Shown here one piece after another: positions 1 through 12,129 of a DNA stretch of 64,000 bases (positions are counted from its first letter, which is position 1; each line of letters starts with the position of its first letter). Origin of the DNA: Ailanthus altissimus (lineage: Eukaryota > Streptophyta > Magnoliopsida > Sapindales > Simaroubaceae); NCBI GenBank assembly GCA_946807835.1, contig OX327705.1, positions 10,818,501-10,882,500 of the forward strand, given 5' to 3'. A model generated the notes under the pieces. The model did no database searches and was not told the DNA's origin. It saw only the letters and a list, made by a program, of their open reading frames with translations. Made by a program: the position numbers and the translations under genes.

Positions 1-287
1 AAAGATTAATCATTGGAAAGCATATTGAGGGATGGTATTAACCCTAGTTTTTCTCTAATTACTATCTTCCAAATCTCTTTACATTGTGTCATTGCTTTTA
101 TATTTTTTAAATTCATTCGTAGATTTTTATTTTTCTGAATAATTATTAAAAAGGCATAATTTTAGTACTTGGTTCAAAATGAGATATTATCCCTGTGGGT
201 TCGACATCCGACTCTTTTGTCCCTTTATTACTTGCATATGATAGTGTATACTTACACTTAATTTTAAGATATAGAAATATTGCATCA
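1..287 (+). repeat. 3' end of an Athila-like LTR (window starts inside it)
   Basis: This stretch matches, in reverse complement, the first ~285 bases of the solo LTR at 51679-53059, including the CCTGTGGGTTCGACAT block near 193-208 and the terminal ...TGCATCA at 281-287. It lies directly upstream of Athila-like gag/protease remnants on the same strand, so it is read as the 3' part of that element's 5' LTR. No convincing primer-binding site follows position 287. The upstream part of the LTR lies outside the window. Confidence 0.7.
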
Positions 288-484
288 CTAACCCATAATC
301 CAACTTCTACAATTCAAGGTGGAGAGTTTATCCTAACTTCTCTTGGCGTAACAACCAATAGAAGTCTAGATTACCAATGAATCCCCTAAGATTTCAACCA
401 TCGCAAGAGAAGAAGCCAGTTTTGAAAGACATGTTCATACAATATATGAAGTCTAATGATGCAATTCTTCATAATCATTTACCA

Positions 485-556
485 TTATTGAAGAATTTAG
501 AGATAGGACAACATACTGCATTATTGAAGAATTTAGAGATGGGACAACATACTGCA
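485..556 (+). repeat. 36-bp tandem duplication in Athila gag remnant
   Basis: Two adjacent 36-bp copies (485-520 and 521-556) encode a repeated LLKNLE.GQHTA segment. The second copy differs by few bases. The unit is a multiple of three, so the frame is kept. Confidence 0.85.
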
Positions 557-662
557 ACCATTACTAAGTGACCTCAAGGCATTCTTCCAAGCTACACAAA
601 AATAAATTCAAGAAATGTAGAGCAATGCCAAGCCATTAAATTGAGGAGTGGTAAGAGCATAC

Positions 663-838
663 ATGACAACACATCCAAATTACCACCATCAAGTATGAAG
701 GAGAAAGAAGTTCAAAAAGATTATGTGCATCTATATAGACCGCCTATTCCATGACAACACATCCAAACTACCACCATCAAGTATGAAGAAGAAAGAAGTT
801 CAAAAAGATTATGTGCAGCCATATAGACCGCCTATTCC
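663..838 (+). repeat. 88-bp tandem duplication in Athila gag-PR spacer
   Basis: The segment starting ATGACAACACATCC at 663 is repeated from 751 to 838 with a handful of substitutions; both copies end in CGCCTATTCC. The unit (88 bp) is not a multiple of three and shifts the frame. Confidence 0.85.
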
Positions 839-1777
839 TTTTCTTCAAAGGCAATAGAGGTGTAACACAAGTGCAAAAACTAAAAATCAGCAGTATACCA
901 GTCCAAAAAATGCTGAAACAAGAGATGGGCAATAGAAAAGTGCAAAAGTTTTTTATAAAAAATAGTGCAGAAACCGATATACAAATGAAGCAACATTCTA
1001 ATATGCAGAAAAGTGAAAAATTGACAGCAAATACCAGTAGTAATGCATAAAAATAGCCATTGCAGTCATTCACACCTCCTTCGCCATTCCTATAGAGACT
1101 GTGAAAGAAGAAATTAGATAAGTAGCTTTTTAAATTTCTTGAAGTTTTTAAGAAATTACATATCAATATTCTTTTTACAGATGCGCTGGAACAAATGCCT
1201 AGCTACGTTAAGTTTATAAAAAAATATCATTTCAAAGAAAACAAGACTAGAGGATTATGAGACCGTAACATTGACAGAGAAGTGTAGCACTATTCTTCAG
1301 AAGAAGCTACCTCCTAAGCTCAAAGATCCCAAGAGATTTACTATACCGTGCTCCTTTGGCAATCATGACCCTGATAAAGCTATATGCGATCTAGGAGTGA
1401 GTATTAATCTCATGCCCATTTTTGTCTACAACAAGCTAGGTTGAGAGAAGCAAGGCTCGTAAATATCATACTCATGATTGTTGATCGCTTTTTCGCCTAC
1501 CCGAAAAGAATCATTAAGGACATGGTAGTAATGATGAACAAATTCATCTTCCATACAGATTTCATCATTCTAGACATAGAAGAAGACAAGGAGATTCTTA
1601 TTATCTTTAGAAGACCCTTCCTAGCCATAGGATAAACGATCATAGATGTTTAAAAGGGGGACTTAACTATGAAAGTTCAAGATAACACTATAACTTTCAA
1701 AGTCTTCAAGGAGATTAAGTTGCCATCTAAAGGTGAAGACTGTTGTAGTATTAATGTGGTGTACCTAAATTTTGAAC

Positions 1778-4550
1778 TGACAGGACCCGACCCGAGACCC
1801 TCTACTATAGATCCCAGCGGCCCTGCCGGGCACCCCGACGGAAGTTCCTCCGAACCTAACTGGGTAAGTTAAGAAATTCCGCGAGGCGAACCCCCTTTTT
1901 AATTCTTGTTACTACTAAGAAGATCTAGTAATATACATGAAAACGACATCTTAGTTTTAAAAATAAACGGACAGAGTTTCCCCTGTTTTTTGGGAAAATC
2001 CATATAACCCTGCAAAGAAATTTCACTTCTAATTCCAACACATCTCAATTCTACCAATTCGGACGTCCGGTCCTTTTTAAATCAAATCCAACACAACTCA
2101 ATTATTTCGTGTAAATCACAAAATAAGCATAATCATAAAAAGTAAAAACGATCATCATAAACTGAAAATCTCTTCTTCTTGATTCAACACATACTTACAA
2201 ATATACATGCCTACAACTATTATGCATAAAGTAAAGAGTGCTATTAGCACATTTACATGTACAAAAATTATCTTTGGATTCGGCCCACTACTCGGCGATA
2301 GGAGAATCAGCAGCTTGCGTTCCGAGACCTGTACCTGGGAAAGGGGTTTAAAACATAAAACATAAAACGAGTGAGCTAAAGGAGCTCAGTGAGTGTAAAT
2401 GAGAATTCAATTACAAGAATATTATACAAAGATAGCAATTTCTAAAGTACATGCAGAAATTATGCTTTTAAAACGGATGTAAAATTGTAAAACGGTTTCT
2501 AATATCATATGCTAATGAAATCTTGCCGAGAGGGTTTTATCTACATCTTTGGAAAACTATATTTAGAATCTGTATAACATAATAACTGCTGTGTGCATAT
2601 AAATGCATAAATGCTATCGGTAAATCGAAAACTAGTAAAATCCTCGCTCGGCCATTTTCTTTCTAAACTGTACCAATGGTAACCCTAAAGCTCTATACCC
2701 ACGCAGCGACTCAACTAGCACCGCATACGTGAGTAGGTCACGGGGCACCTCAACTAGCAGTACCCACAGTGACATCTCAAGACATCTCACTGGCTACGCA
2801 GCGGAATCCTACATCGCACGCATATAGCGAGACAATATCCTGTACACATAGAGCGACTCACATGACTCGACATCCCGACTTTCCGGAGTTAGTGACACAC
2901 CCCCAAGACCTGCCCTTGTGCACGGGATATACCGGCCGGGTCTAATACAATCATCACCACTATAATCTGAAGGTACCAATGGCCTTAAAACAAATGCAGA
3001 AATTTTAAGACTGTTTCGCAAATCAATCATGTAAAAGCATGTCTATGAATATATCAAGATCATAAATCATGTTTATGCATCGAAAGCTCATAAAACATAC
3101 ATAGTCATTGTGCGAAAACATAATAACCGAAAAGTAAAAGAAATGACAGATTTCCACTCACAACCGCTCCGTGCTCAATTTCGCTCCCGATTCCTGCTCC
3201 CGTTAACGCTCTCGGTTATCCTCACCTACGCGCCATAAATGACATTTAGAACCAAATCGAACACTAGAATCTCATTTAACTACTAAATGCCCTAATCAGC
3301 ATATACAGCCCAGAGGTAAACTACTTCCCGATTTTAGTTACGGAGCCATAATCAAAACTAACTCACCATCCGGCGCCCTGAAAATTATTGAACACCTTAT
3401 CATTTGATTGGACATACTTGCCCTTCACCTTTCCAACATGGACAATTATGTCCCATTTTCTTCATTTTTGGGTTTTCCATCATCCATATACATTCCATTC
3501 ACAAAATGCATCATTTACACACAACAATTAAATCAAAACACCACTCAATTCCTAACTTCCCTAAAGTGGCAGAATTTCACCCTAGGTTCCAACACATTCC
3601 TTTTCTCAATTTCTTGTTCCAATTACAACAAAATCATGCCAATTTCATTCTAAAGCCCTAATTACAATCAATTGAAATCTCTACACCAAAATCACCAAAA
3701 ACCCTATTTCTCACCTTGCCAATTTCTTCAAATTGATGACTCCTTCAAGCTCCAAACTAGAATTCAACTCAATCTAAGCCAAGAATACACATAAGAACAT
3801 CAATTAACACATTCTTGAATTCTCACTTATCAAACTCATAAAAGATGCTTTTCTTACCTCTTTTTCTTGAATTTCCACTAATAGAGACTTCAATTGAGCT
3901 TAGAGATTGGTTTGTAACCTTAATTTGGCTTGATTACACATGAAAAATCATGAAAAAAAACTTGAATAGTCATTGTAGCAGCACTCCCTTTGAAGCTCGA
4001 ATTTCTCTCTTTTTTTGGCTAAGTGTTGGTTTTGATCTCTCTTCCAATTTCTACACACTTCTAACCTATTTATAGTCCTCCCTCTATTTACCATTTTGCC
4101 TTTCAACTTTCTCAAAATTACTAATTTGCCATTAGTTGAAAACTAATTATGTAATTAGTTCATTTGTAACTATCTAGTTGGAATATTCCAAAGAACTAAC
4201 TAGAACTTCCAACTTGGCAATCCATGAGATTTCTTCTAATTGGTCCATTCTCTAATGTATGGATTATGTTTCTCAACAAAGGCTTGTTCCATTCATAACC
4301 CTTAAATGGAAATTCATGTAGTAAATTAGAATTTTCTTTTCCAAACCAATAGAGAAAAATTCTAAAAATATTCTAGGGTCGTCCGACGCACCGATCAAGT
4401 GTGAAATTACCAAATTAGGTCTGATATCTCTCACGTGCACTATAAAGAAAATATTTCTAATAGGGTTAAAATCGAGTAACCCTACGGTGTCTTATTTGTT
4501 CTATACCGAAATCTAGGCGCCAATACTACTAATAGGGATTGGATATTATA
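1778..4550 (-). repeat. 3' LTR of the Tekay-type element (left in window)
   Basis: About 2.77 kb, colinear with 9351-12129 with scattered substitutions and small indels. For example, it starts TGACAGG against TGATAGG and ends TA against CA. A TATA-like box on the - strand (TATAAATA) lies at 4067-4074. Short open frames inside it are also present in the other LTR at the same places and are not genes. Confidence 0.93.
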
Positions 4551-4567
4551 ATTTCACCCCTCCTTAA
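4551..4567 (-). other. Polypurine tract of the Tekay-type element
   Basis: On the - strand the bases directly before the 3' LTR read AAGGAGGGGTGAAAT. This is the purine-rich primer for plus-strand DNA synthesis. It overlaps the end of the gag-pol frame, whose final stop is at 4554-4556. Confidence 0.8.
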
Positions 4568-7500
4568 AAAATTTCGTCCTCGAAATTGAAATCATACCTG
4601 TCTCAAAGAGGTAAGGATGTTGGACTCGCATCTGATCTTCACGTTCCCACGTGGCTTCTTCTACCCCATGGTTCATCCATAACACCTTAACTAAGGGAAT
4701 GCTTTTGTTACGAAGGACATGCTCTTTTCGGTCTAGGATTTGCACAGGCTTCTCTTTGTAGGTCAAGTTTTCGTTCAATTCTACCAGTTGTTCCCTTAGG
4801 ATGTGTGAAGGATCTGCTATATACTTGTGAAGCATAGAAACATGAAACACATCATGGATTCTAGCCAGATCTTCGGGTAACCGTAGACGATATGCCACCT
4901 TTCCAACTCTTTCAACTATCTCGTACGGTCCAATATATCAGGGACTCAGCTTTCCTCGCTTCCTGAATCTTAGTACTCCTTTCCAAGGTGATATCTTCAG
5001 AAAGACCTTATCACCGATCTCAAACTCCAAGTCTCTTCTTCTGTTATCTGCATAACTTTTCTGTCTATTATTAGCTGTTTTTAATCTCTGCCTAATAAGT
5101 TGAATCTTTTCCGAAGTAATCTGAACAATTTCTGGGCCAATCAGCTTCCTTTCACCTACCTCATCCCAACAAACTGGAGTTCTGTACTTTCTTCCGTACA
5201 ATGCCTCATATGGTGCCATTCCGATGCTAGTCTGGTAGCTATTATTGTAGGCAAACTCCATTAGCAGCAGATGAGTATCCCAACTCCCCTTAAACTCCAT
5301 AACACACGCTCTAAGCATATATTCAAGTGTCTGAATTTTCCGTTCCGACTGACCATCCGTCTGAGGATGAAAGGCCGTACTGAAACTCAATTTTGTACCT
5401 AGAGCTTTCTGTAAACTGGGCCAAAATCGAGAAGTGAACCGTGGATCCCTGTCTGACACAATGGACACGGGAACTCCATGGAGTCGTACCACCTCATCTA
5501 CGTATAACTGGGCTAATCTATCTAAAGAACAACTACTTCTGATGGGTAGGAAGTGAGCAGATTTTGTCAGTCTATCAACAATTACCCATATTGCGTCATT
5601 GCCTCTTTGGCTACGCGGAAGTCCTACCACGAAGTCCATCGTTATTCTTTCCCATTTCCACTCCAGAATCGGAAGGGGTTGCAAGAGCCCTGCAGGTTTC
5701 TGATGCTCCGCTTTTACTTGTTGACAAGTTAGGGATCTCGAGACAAATTCTGCTATATCTATCTTCATGCCCTTCCACCAGTAGTGCTCTTTTAGGGTAC
5801 GGTACATCTTTGTGCTCCCGGGATGCATAGCATACACTGAAGAATGAGCTTCTTCCATAATCTCTCTTCTTAACTCATTTACATCCGGAACATCCTCGGT
5901 CACTGAAAGATCCTTTCGCTGCCCGGACTCGATTTCACCCTTTAATTTAACTACTTGTGGGTCTTGAGTCTGTAGTTCTTTGATCCGATCAACCAGTATT
6001 GGACGGACCTGAAATGTGGCTAATAATGCTCCCGAATCTGATAATTCTAATTTTACACCTAAAGACCTCAATTCTATCAACATTGATATATATGCGACCT
6101 TCAAGTGAGCTATTGAACTAACAGGTTTCCTGCTGAGAGCATCTGCTACCACATTAGCTTTTCCTGGATGGTACTCCAAGGTGTACTCATAATCTTTAAT
6201 AAGCTTCAGCCACCTTTTCTGCCTCATATTCAATTCTTTCTGAGTGAACAAATACTGCAGGCTCTTATGATCCGTAAAGATCTTGCAAGGAACCTCATAC
6301 AAATAATGCCTCCAAATTCTTAAAGCTAGTTCTAGGTCATGTGTAGGATAATTCTGTTCATGTTTCTTTAATTTTTTGGAAGCATAGGCTATTACTTTCT
6401 CCTTCTGCATTAGCACACAACCTAGACCTTGCCTGGAAGCATCACAATATATGGTAAAACCGTCATTCCCTGACGGAAGTGTAAGCACAGGGGCCGACGT
6501 CAACCTTCTCTTTAGCTTTTCGAAGCTCTGCTGGCACGTTTCCGACCATACAAACTTCTCTTCTTTCCGGGTTAACTTAGTCAGAGGAGCGGCTATCCTT
6601 GAGAATCCCTCTACAAACTTCCTATAATATCTGGCCAAACCCAAGAAACTACGGATCTCCGTCACGTTCGTAGGCTGTCTCCAATTCACTATTGCTTCGA
6701 TCTTTTGGGGATCTACTGCTACCCCTTCTAAAGAGATTACATGCCCCAAAAATGCAACTCTATCTAGCCAAAATTGACATTTACTAAGTTTGGCATACAA
6801 CCGATGCTCCCTTAAGGTCTGCAAAACTATCCTCAAATGTTCCGTATGCTCTTTCTCACTGCTTGAATAAACTAATATATCATCAATAAATACTATCATA
6901 AACCGATCTAAATAGGATCTAAAAACTCTGTTCATAAGATCCATAAAAGCAGCTGGGGCATTAGTCAGCCCAAAAGGCATAATCAAAAATTCATAATGCC
7001 CATATCGGGTCCTAAAGGCCGTCTTAGGAACATCTTCCTCCCGGATTTTTAGTTGATGATAGCCGGACCTCATATCTATCTTGGAAAATACTCTGGCTCC
7101 TTGCAGCTGATCAAACAAATCATCAATTCTCGAAAGTGGATATTGATTACGCACCGTTACTTTATTCAGCTCCCGGTAATCAATGCACAATCTCATGCTT
7201 CCGTCTTTCTTCTTCACAAACAAAACTGGTGCACCCCAAGGAGAAGTACTTGGTCTAACGAAACCCTTATTCACCAACTCTTCCAACTGAACCTTCAGTT
7301 CTTTCAATTCTGAAGGAGCCATTCTGTAGGGTGCTTTAGAAATTGGTTGTGTTCCAGGGGCTACTTCTATTTTAAACTCTATCTCTCTATCCGGAGGCAA
7401 TCCCGGAAGATCCTTGGGGAATACATCAGGAAACTCTCTCACCACCGGAATATCCTCCAATTTCGTTCCACCATCTCTTACGTCTATGGCATAGACTAAG

Positions 7501-9200
7501 TAACTCTGACATGACTTCCGAAGCATCTTTCTTGCCTTCATTACCGACACCATGCTGGTGGAAAGTGATTTCCGCACCCCGCGGAAAATAACTTCCGTTC
7601 AGCTAGGGCTACATAATCTAACTTCTTTCCGGAAGCAATCCACTGAGGCTCAATATTTAGACAACCAATCCATCCCTAAAATCACATCAAACTCACTGAT
7701 GGCCAACACAATCAAATCCGCCATAAACTCTTGGCTTTCAATACTGATTTTACTACTCTTATACACCGTTTCTGCTACAATGGAGTCTCCGGTAGGAAGA
7801 GACACTACTACCGCACCATCTAATAACTGGGGTGCTATACTAGCGTTTGCAGCAAACTCCACAGAAATAAAAGAATGGGTCGCTCCAGGATCTATCAGTA
7901 CATAAGCATTTCGATCAAAAACTGACATTGTACCTGTCACAACTTCTGGGGCCGCATCCGCCTCCTGTTGGGTCACCGCAAATACCCTAGCCTGGGTATG
8001 CGGTTTCACTTGTGATCCACTGGATGATCCTCCTCGACCGGCGCCCCTACCAGGCTGGCTCGCGCCGCTCGATCTTCTGAATTGGGGACCTCCTCGAATC
8101 TGCCCTCGACCGCCGCTGGTTTATCCTGGAGCTGGTGGTTTATCTTCTGGCTTGCTGCTAGCTCCATCATTCGGGCAATCTCTCATGTAGTGACCCTCTT
8201 GCCCGCACTTATAACACCCGGTAGTCCCCTTCCTACGATACCCCGGATGGGCCTTGCCATATCTATTACACACCGGGAAATTCTTCCAACTCTCCTTAGT
8301 GCTTCGAAATCCGGCGGATGGTTGCCGAACGGAAGCTTGGCTGGATTGAGCTCCTTGGCTTGGCTTTTGACTGCTGGACCATGACGATCTCTCCTCTGTT
8401 AGGGGGAATTTACTCGGTCCTCCTCGAGAACTACCTGACCAGCCTCGTTTCTGACCCTGCTGTTTCGGTTTAGGGATGGCCGCCATGCTTCTTTCAACCC
8501 GTGTTGCAGCTTCCACCAATGATCTATACTGAGTGTGGGCTGCCGATACTACGTACGCCCTGATTCATGGATTGAGACCCACTGCAAAACGGTTAGCCTT
8601 CTGCTCTTCATTATCGCCTATAAATGGAATGGCACGAAGGAGCTCCGAAAACTTCTTCTCGTACTCAGCCACCGAGAGGGAACCCTGCTCGAGCTTGAAG
8701 AATTCTTCTATCTTCGCATCTTTATAACTTTTGGGGTAGAACTTATTCAGAAATTCCTCTTTGAAAAGCGCCCAAGACACCCCATCGGCGTTTCTCCTTT
8801 GCAAGGCCTTCCACCAATCCTTCGCTCATTCTTTCAATAGAAATACAGAGTATACCACCATCTGCTCTTCCGTACATCCCATAACCTGAAAAATTTATTC
8901 ATTGTTCTCTAACCAAGATAGAGCTCTCTTGGGATCTCCGGTTCCATCATAAGCTTTAGCGCCCAATTTCTTGGCGCATTCAATGGACACTCCGGACTCT
9001 CGCGGCTGTTGGATCGCCGCTGCTAGTATCTGGGCCATTTGAGCTATATTCACATTTCCACCCTCTGGCTCAGCGGGTTGAGATGATTCAGGAGGGGTCT
9101 GAGGCGTAGGAACATTTACTAACTCATTTTCCTGCTCCTCTTCAGGTGCAAAAGCCTCAGCAGCTGTTCTCCTAGTACGTGGGCCTCCACGACGATGCAT
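4554..9200 (-). pseudogene. Tekay/Del-type gag-pol polyprotein, one frame with seven stop codons
   Basis: From the ATG at 9198-9200 to the end at 4554-4556 everything lies in a single frame with no frameshift. It is broken by stops at 8895, 8826, 8565, 8121, 7650, 7599 and 4938 (low coordinate of each codon). Order: gag capsid region; a CCHC zinc knuckle (CYKCGQEGHYMRDC); aspartic protease whose usual DSGATHSF reads DPGATHSF, ending GMDWL; reverse transcriptase with [15 protein letters not shown] and FIDDILVYS; RNase H with YCDAS, apparently short of a few residues after LELA; integrase with a zinc-finger first cysteine that reads Ser (SLTC) and with TMDF, SDRDPRF and GQSER; and a chromodomain-like tail (ILDRKEHVLR...VEEATWERE). 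The 4938-7577 part alone is still open for 879 codons. Confidence 0.93.
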
Positions 9201-9331
9201 ATTTTCTGAAAATTTAGTAATGCAAATGATTATCTAATGCAAAGAATTCAGCTTTCTAAACTTAGAAAAATATGCAAGCAATTTCAATAATCTCATTCTA
9301 AAAATGAACTTTTTAACTAAAACTTTAAAAA

Positions 9332-9347
9332 CCTGGCTCTGATACCA
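9332..9347 (-). other. Primer-binding site (initiator Met tRNA) of the Tekay-type element
   Basis: On the - strand TGGTATCAGAGCCAGG starts three bases after the LTR end. It is complementary to the 3' end of plant initiator Met tRNA, the primer used by most plant chromoviruses and copia elements. Confidence 0.9.
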
Positions 9348-9350
9348 CTC

Positions 9351-12129
9351 TGATAGGACCCGACCCGAGACCCTCTACTATAGATCCCAGCGGCCCTGTC
9401 GGGCACCCCGACGGAAGTTCCTCCGAACCTAACTGGGTAAGTTAAGAAATTCCGCGAGGCGAACCCCCTTTTTAATTCTTGTTACTACTAAGAAGATCTT
9501 GTAATATACATGAAAACGACATCTTAGTTTTAAAAATAAACGGACAGAGTTTCCCCTGTTTTTTGGGAAAATCCATATAAACCTGCAAAGAAATTTCACT
9601 TCTAATTTCAACACATCTCAATTCTACCAATTCGGACCTTCGGTCCTTTTTAAATCAAATCCAACACAACTCAATTATTTCGTGTAAATCACAAAATAAG
9701 CATAATCATAAAAAGTAAAAACGATTATCATAAACTGGAAATCTCTTCTTCTTGATTCAACACATACTTACAAATATACATGCCTACAACTATTATGCAT
9801 AAAGTAAGGAGTGCTATTAGCACATTTACATGTACAAAAATTATCTTTGGATTCGGCCCACTACTCGGCGATAGGAGAATCAGCAGCTTGCGTTCCGAGA
9901 CCTGCACCTGGGAAAGGGGTTTAAAACATAAAACATAAAACATAAAACGAGTGAGCTAAAGGAGCTCAGTGAGTGTAAATGAGAATTCAATTACAAGAAT
10001 ATTATACAAAGATAGCAATTTCTAAAGTACATGCAGAAATTATGCTTTTAAAACGGATGTAAAATTGTAAAACGGTTTCTAATATCATATGCTAATGAAA
10101 TCTTGCCGAGAGGGTTTTATCTACATCTTTGGAAAACTATATTTAGAATCTGTATAACATAATAACAGCTGTGTGCATATAAATGCATAAATGCTATCGG
10201 TAAATCGAAAACTAGTAAAATCCTCGCTCGGCCAATTTCTTTCTAAACTGTACCAATGGTAACCCTAAAGCTCTATACCCACGCAGCGACTCAACTAGCA
10301 CCCCATACGTGAGTAGGTCACGGGGCACCTCAACTAGCAGTACCCACAGTGACATCTCAAGACATCTCACTGGCTACGCAGCGGAATCCTACATCGCACG
10401 CATATAGCGAGACAATATCCTGTACACATAGAGCGACTCACATGACTCGACATCCCGACTTCCCGGAGTTAGTGACACACCCCCAAGACCTGCCCTTGTG
10501 CACGGGATATACCGGCCGGGTCTAATACAATCATCACCACTATAATCTGAGGGTACCAATGGCCTTAAAACAAATGCAGAAATTTTAAAACTGTTTCGCA
10601 AATCGATCATGTAAAAGCATGTCTATGAATATATCAAGATCATAAATCATGTTTATGCATCGAAAGCTCATAAAACATACATAGTCATTGTGCGAAAACA
10701 TAATAACCGAAAAGTAAAAGAAATGGCAGATTTCCACTCACAACCGCTCCGTGCTCAATTTCGCTCCCGTTCCTGCTCCCGTTAACGCTCTCGGTTATCC
10801 TCACCTACGCGCCATAAATGACATTTAGAACCAAATCGAACACTAGAATCTCATTTAACTACTAAATGCCCTAATCGGCATACACAGCCCAGAGGTAAAC
10901 TACTTCCCGATTTTAGTTACGGAGCCATAATCAAAACTAACTCACCATCCGGCGCCCTGAAAATTATTGAACACCTTATCATTTGATTGGACATACTTGC
11001 CCTTCACCTTTCCAACATGGACAATTATGTCCCATTTTCTTCATTTTTTGGGTTTTCCATCATCCATATACATTCCATTCACAAAATGCATCATTTACAC
11101 ACAACAATTAAATCAAAACACCACTCAATTCCTAACTTCCCTAAAGTGGCAGAATTTCACCCTAGGTTCCAACACATTCCTTTTCTCAATTTCTTGTTCC
11201 AATTACAACAAAATCATGCCAATTTCATTCTAAAGCCCTAATTACAATCAATTGAAATCTCTACAACAAAATCACCAAAAACCCTAATTCTCACATTGCC
11301 AATTTCTTCAAATTGATGACTACTTCAAGCTCCAAACTAGAATTCAACTCAATCTAAGCCAAGAATACACATAAGAACATCAATTAACACATTCTTGAAT
11401 TCTCACTTATCAAACTCATAAAAGATGCTTTTCTTACCTCTTTTTCTTGAATTTCCACTAATAGAGACTTCAATTGAGCTTAGGGATTGGTTTGTAACCT
11501 TAATTTGGCTTGATTACACATGAAAAATCATGAAAAAAAACTTGAATAGTCACTGTAGCAGCACCCCCTTTGAAGCTCGAATTTCTCTCTTTTTTTGGCT
11601 AAGTGTTGGTTTTGATCTCTCTTCCGATTTCTACACACTTCTAACCTATTTATAGTCCTCCCTCTATTTACCATTTTTCCTTTCAACTTTCTCAAAATTA
11701 CTAATTTTCCATTAGTTGAAAACTAATTATGTAATTAGTTCATTTGTAACTATCTAGTTGGAATATTTCAAAGAACTAACTAGAACTTCCAACATGGCAA
11801 TCCATGAGATTTCTTCTAATTGGTCCATTCTCTAATATATGGATTATGTTTCTCAACAAAGGCTTGTTCCATTCATAACCCTTAAATGAAAATTCATGTA
11901 GTAAATTAGAATTTTCTTTTCCAAACCAATAGAGAAAAATTCTAAAAATATTCTAGGGTCGTCCGACGCACCGATCAAGTGTGAAATTACCAAATTAGGT
12001 CTGATATCTCTCACGTGCACTATAAAAAAATATTTCTAATAGGGTTAAAATCGAGTAACCCTACGGTGTCTTATTTGTTCTATACCAAAATCTAGGCGCC
12101 AATACTACTAATAGGGATTGGATATTACA
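9351..12129 (-). repeat. 5' LTR of the Tekay-type element (right in window)
   Basis: About 2.78 kb, TG...CA ends intact. It should carry the element's promoter: a TATA-like box on the - strand lies at 11647-11654, at the same LTR position as in the other copy. Transcription would run leftward into the polyprotein. Confidence 0.93.

Larger units (their letters stand above)
377..1772 (+). pseudogene. Athila-like Ty3/gypsy gag C-terminus and protease remnant
   Basis: Only the end of gag and the protease region of an Athila-type polyprotein survive. Around 377-640 the translation reads like the Athila gag tail (...QEKKPVLKDMFIQYM..., then a PQG.LPS.T motif and QCQAIKLRSGK in another frame). Around 1170-1215 the stretch DALEQMPSYVKF precedes the protease. 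At 1300-1640 several frames give an aspartic-protease-like region, with a decayed 'CDLG.SINLMP' and an 'EEDKEI.II..RPFLA.G' end. Frameshifts and stops are frequent and nothing here can be translated through. RT, RNase H and integrase do not follow: after the nested insertion at 1778-12129 the sequence resumes in what looks like post-pol spacer, so they were lost earlier. Confidence 0.7.
1778..12129 (-). mobile_element. Tekay/Del-type Ty3/gypsy chromovirus, complete structure, inactivated ORF
   Basis: A 10.35-kb LTR retrotransposon in reverse orientation. It is bounded by a perfect 5-bp target duplication TGAAC at 1773-1777 and 12130-12134. Its LTRs (1778-4550 and 9351-12129) start TGAYAGGACCCGACCC and end GATATTAYA. 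A primer-binding site matching initiator Met tRNA lies inside the right LTR and a polypurine tract lies inside the left one, which fixes the - orientation. The 2.8-kb LTRs, the integrase wording ([20 protein letters not shown]) and a C-terminal chromodomain-like segment fit the Tekay/Del clade. It inserted into an older Athila-like element. Confidence 0.93.

Noticed and set aside
2809..3030. 73-aa open frame on the - strand, repeated at 10389-10610
   Set aside because: It lies at the same position in both LTRs of the Tekay-type element and has no recognisable domain; it is LTR sequence.
3404..3661. 81-88-aa open frames on the + strand (also 10967-11241)
   Set aside because: Overlapping frames in both Tekay LTRs, antisense to the element; shared by descent of the LTR, not evidence of coding.
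5564..5830. 88-aa open frame opposite Tekay integrase (likewise 7053-7313, 7552-7905, 8082-8384)
   Set aside because: Shadows of the long antisense polyprotein with no family resemblance.
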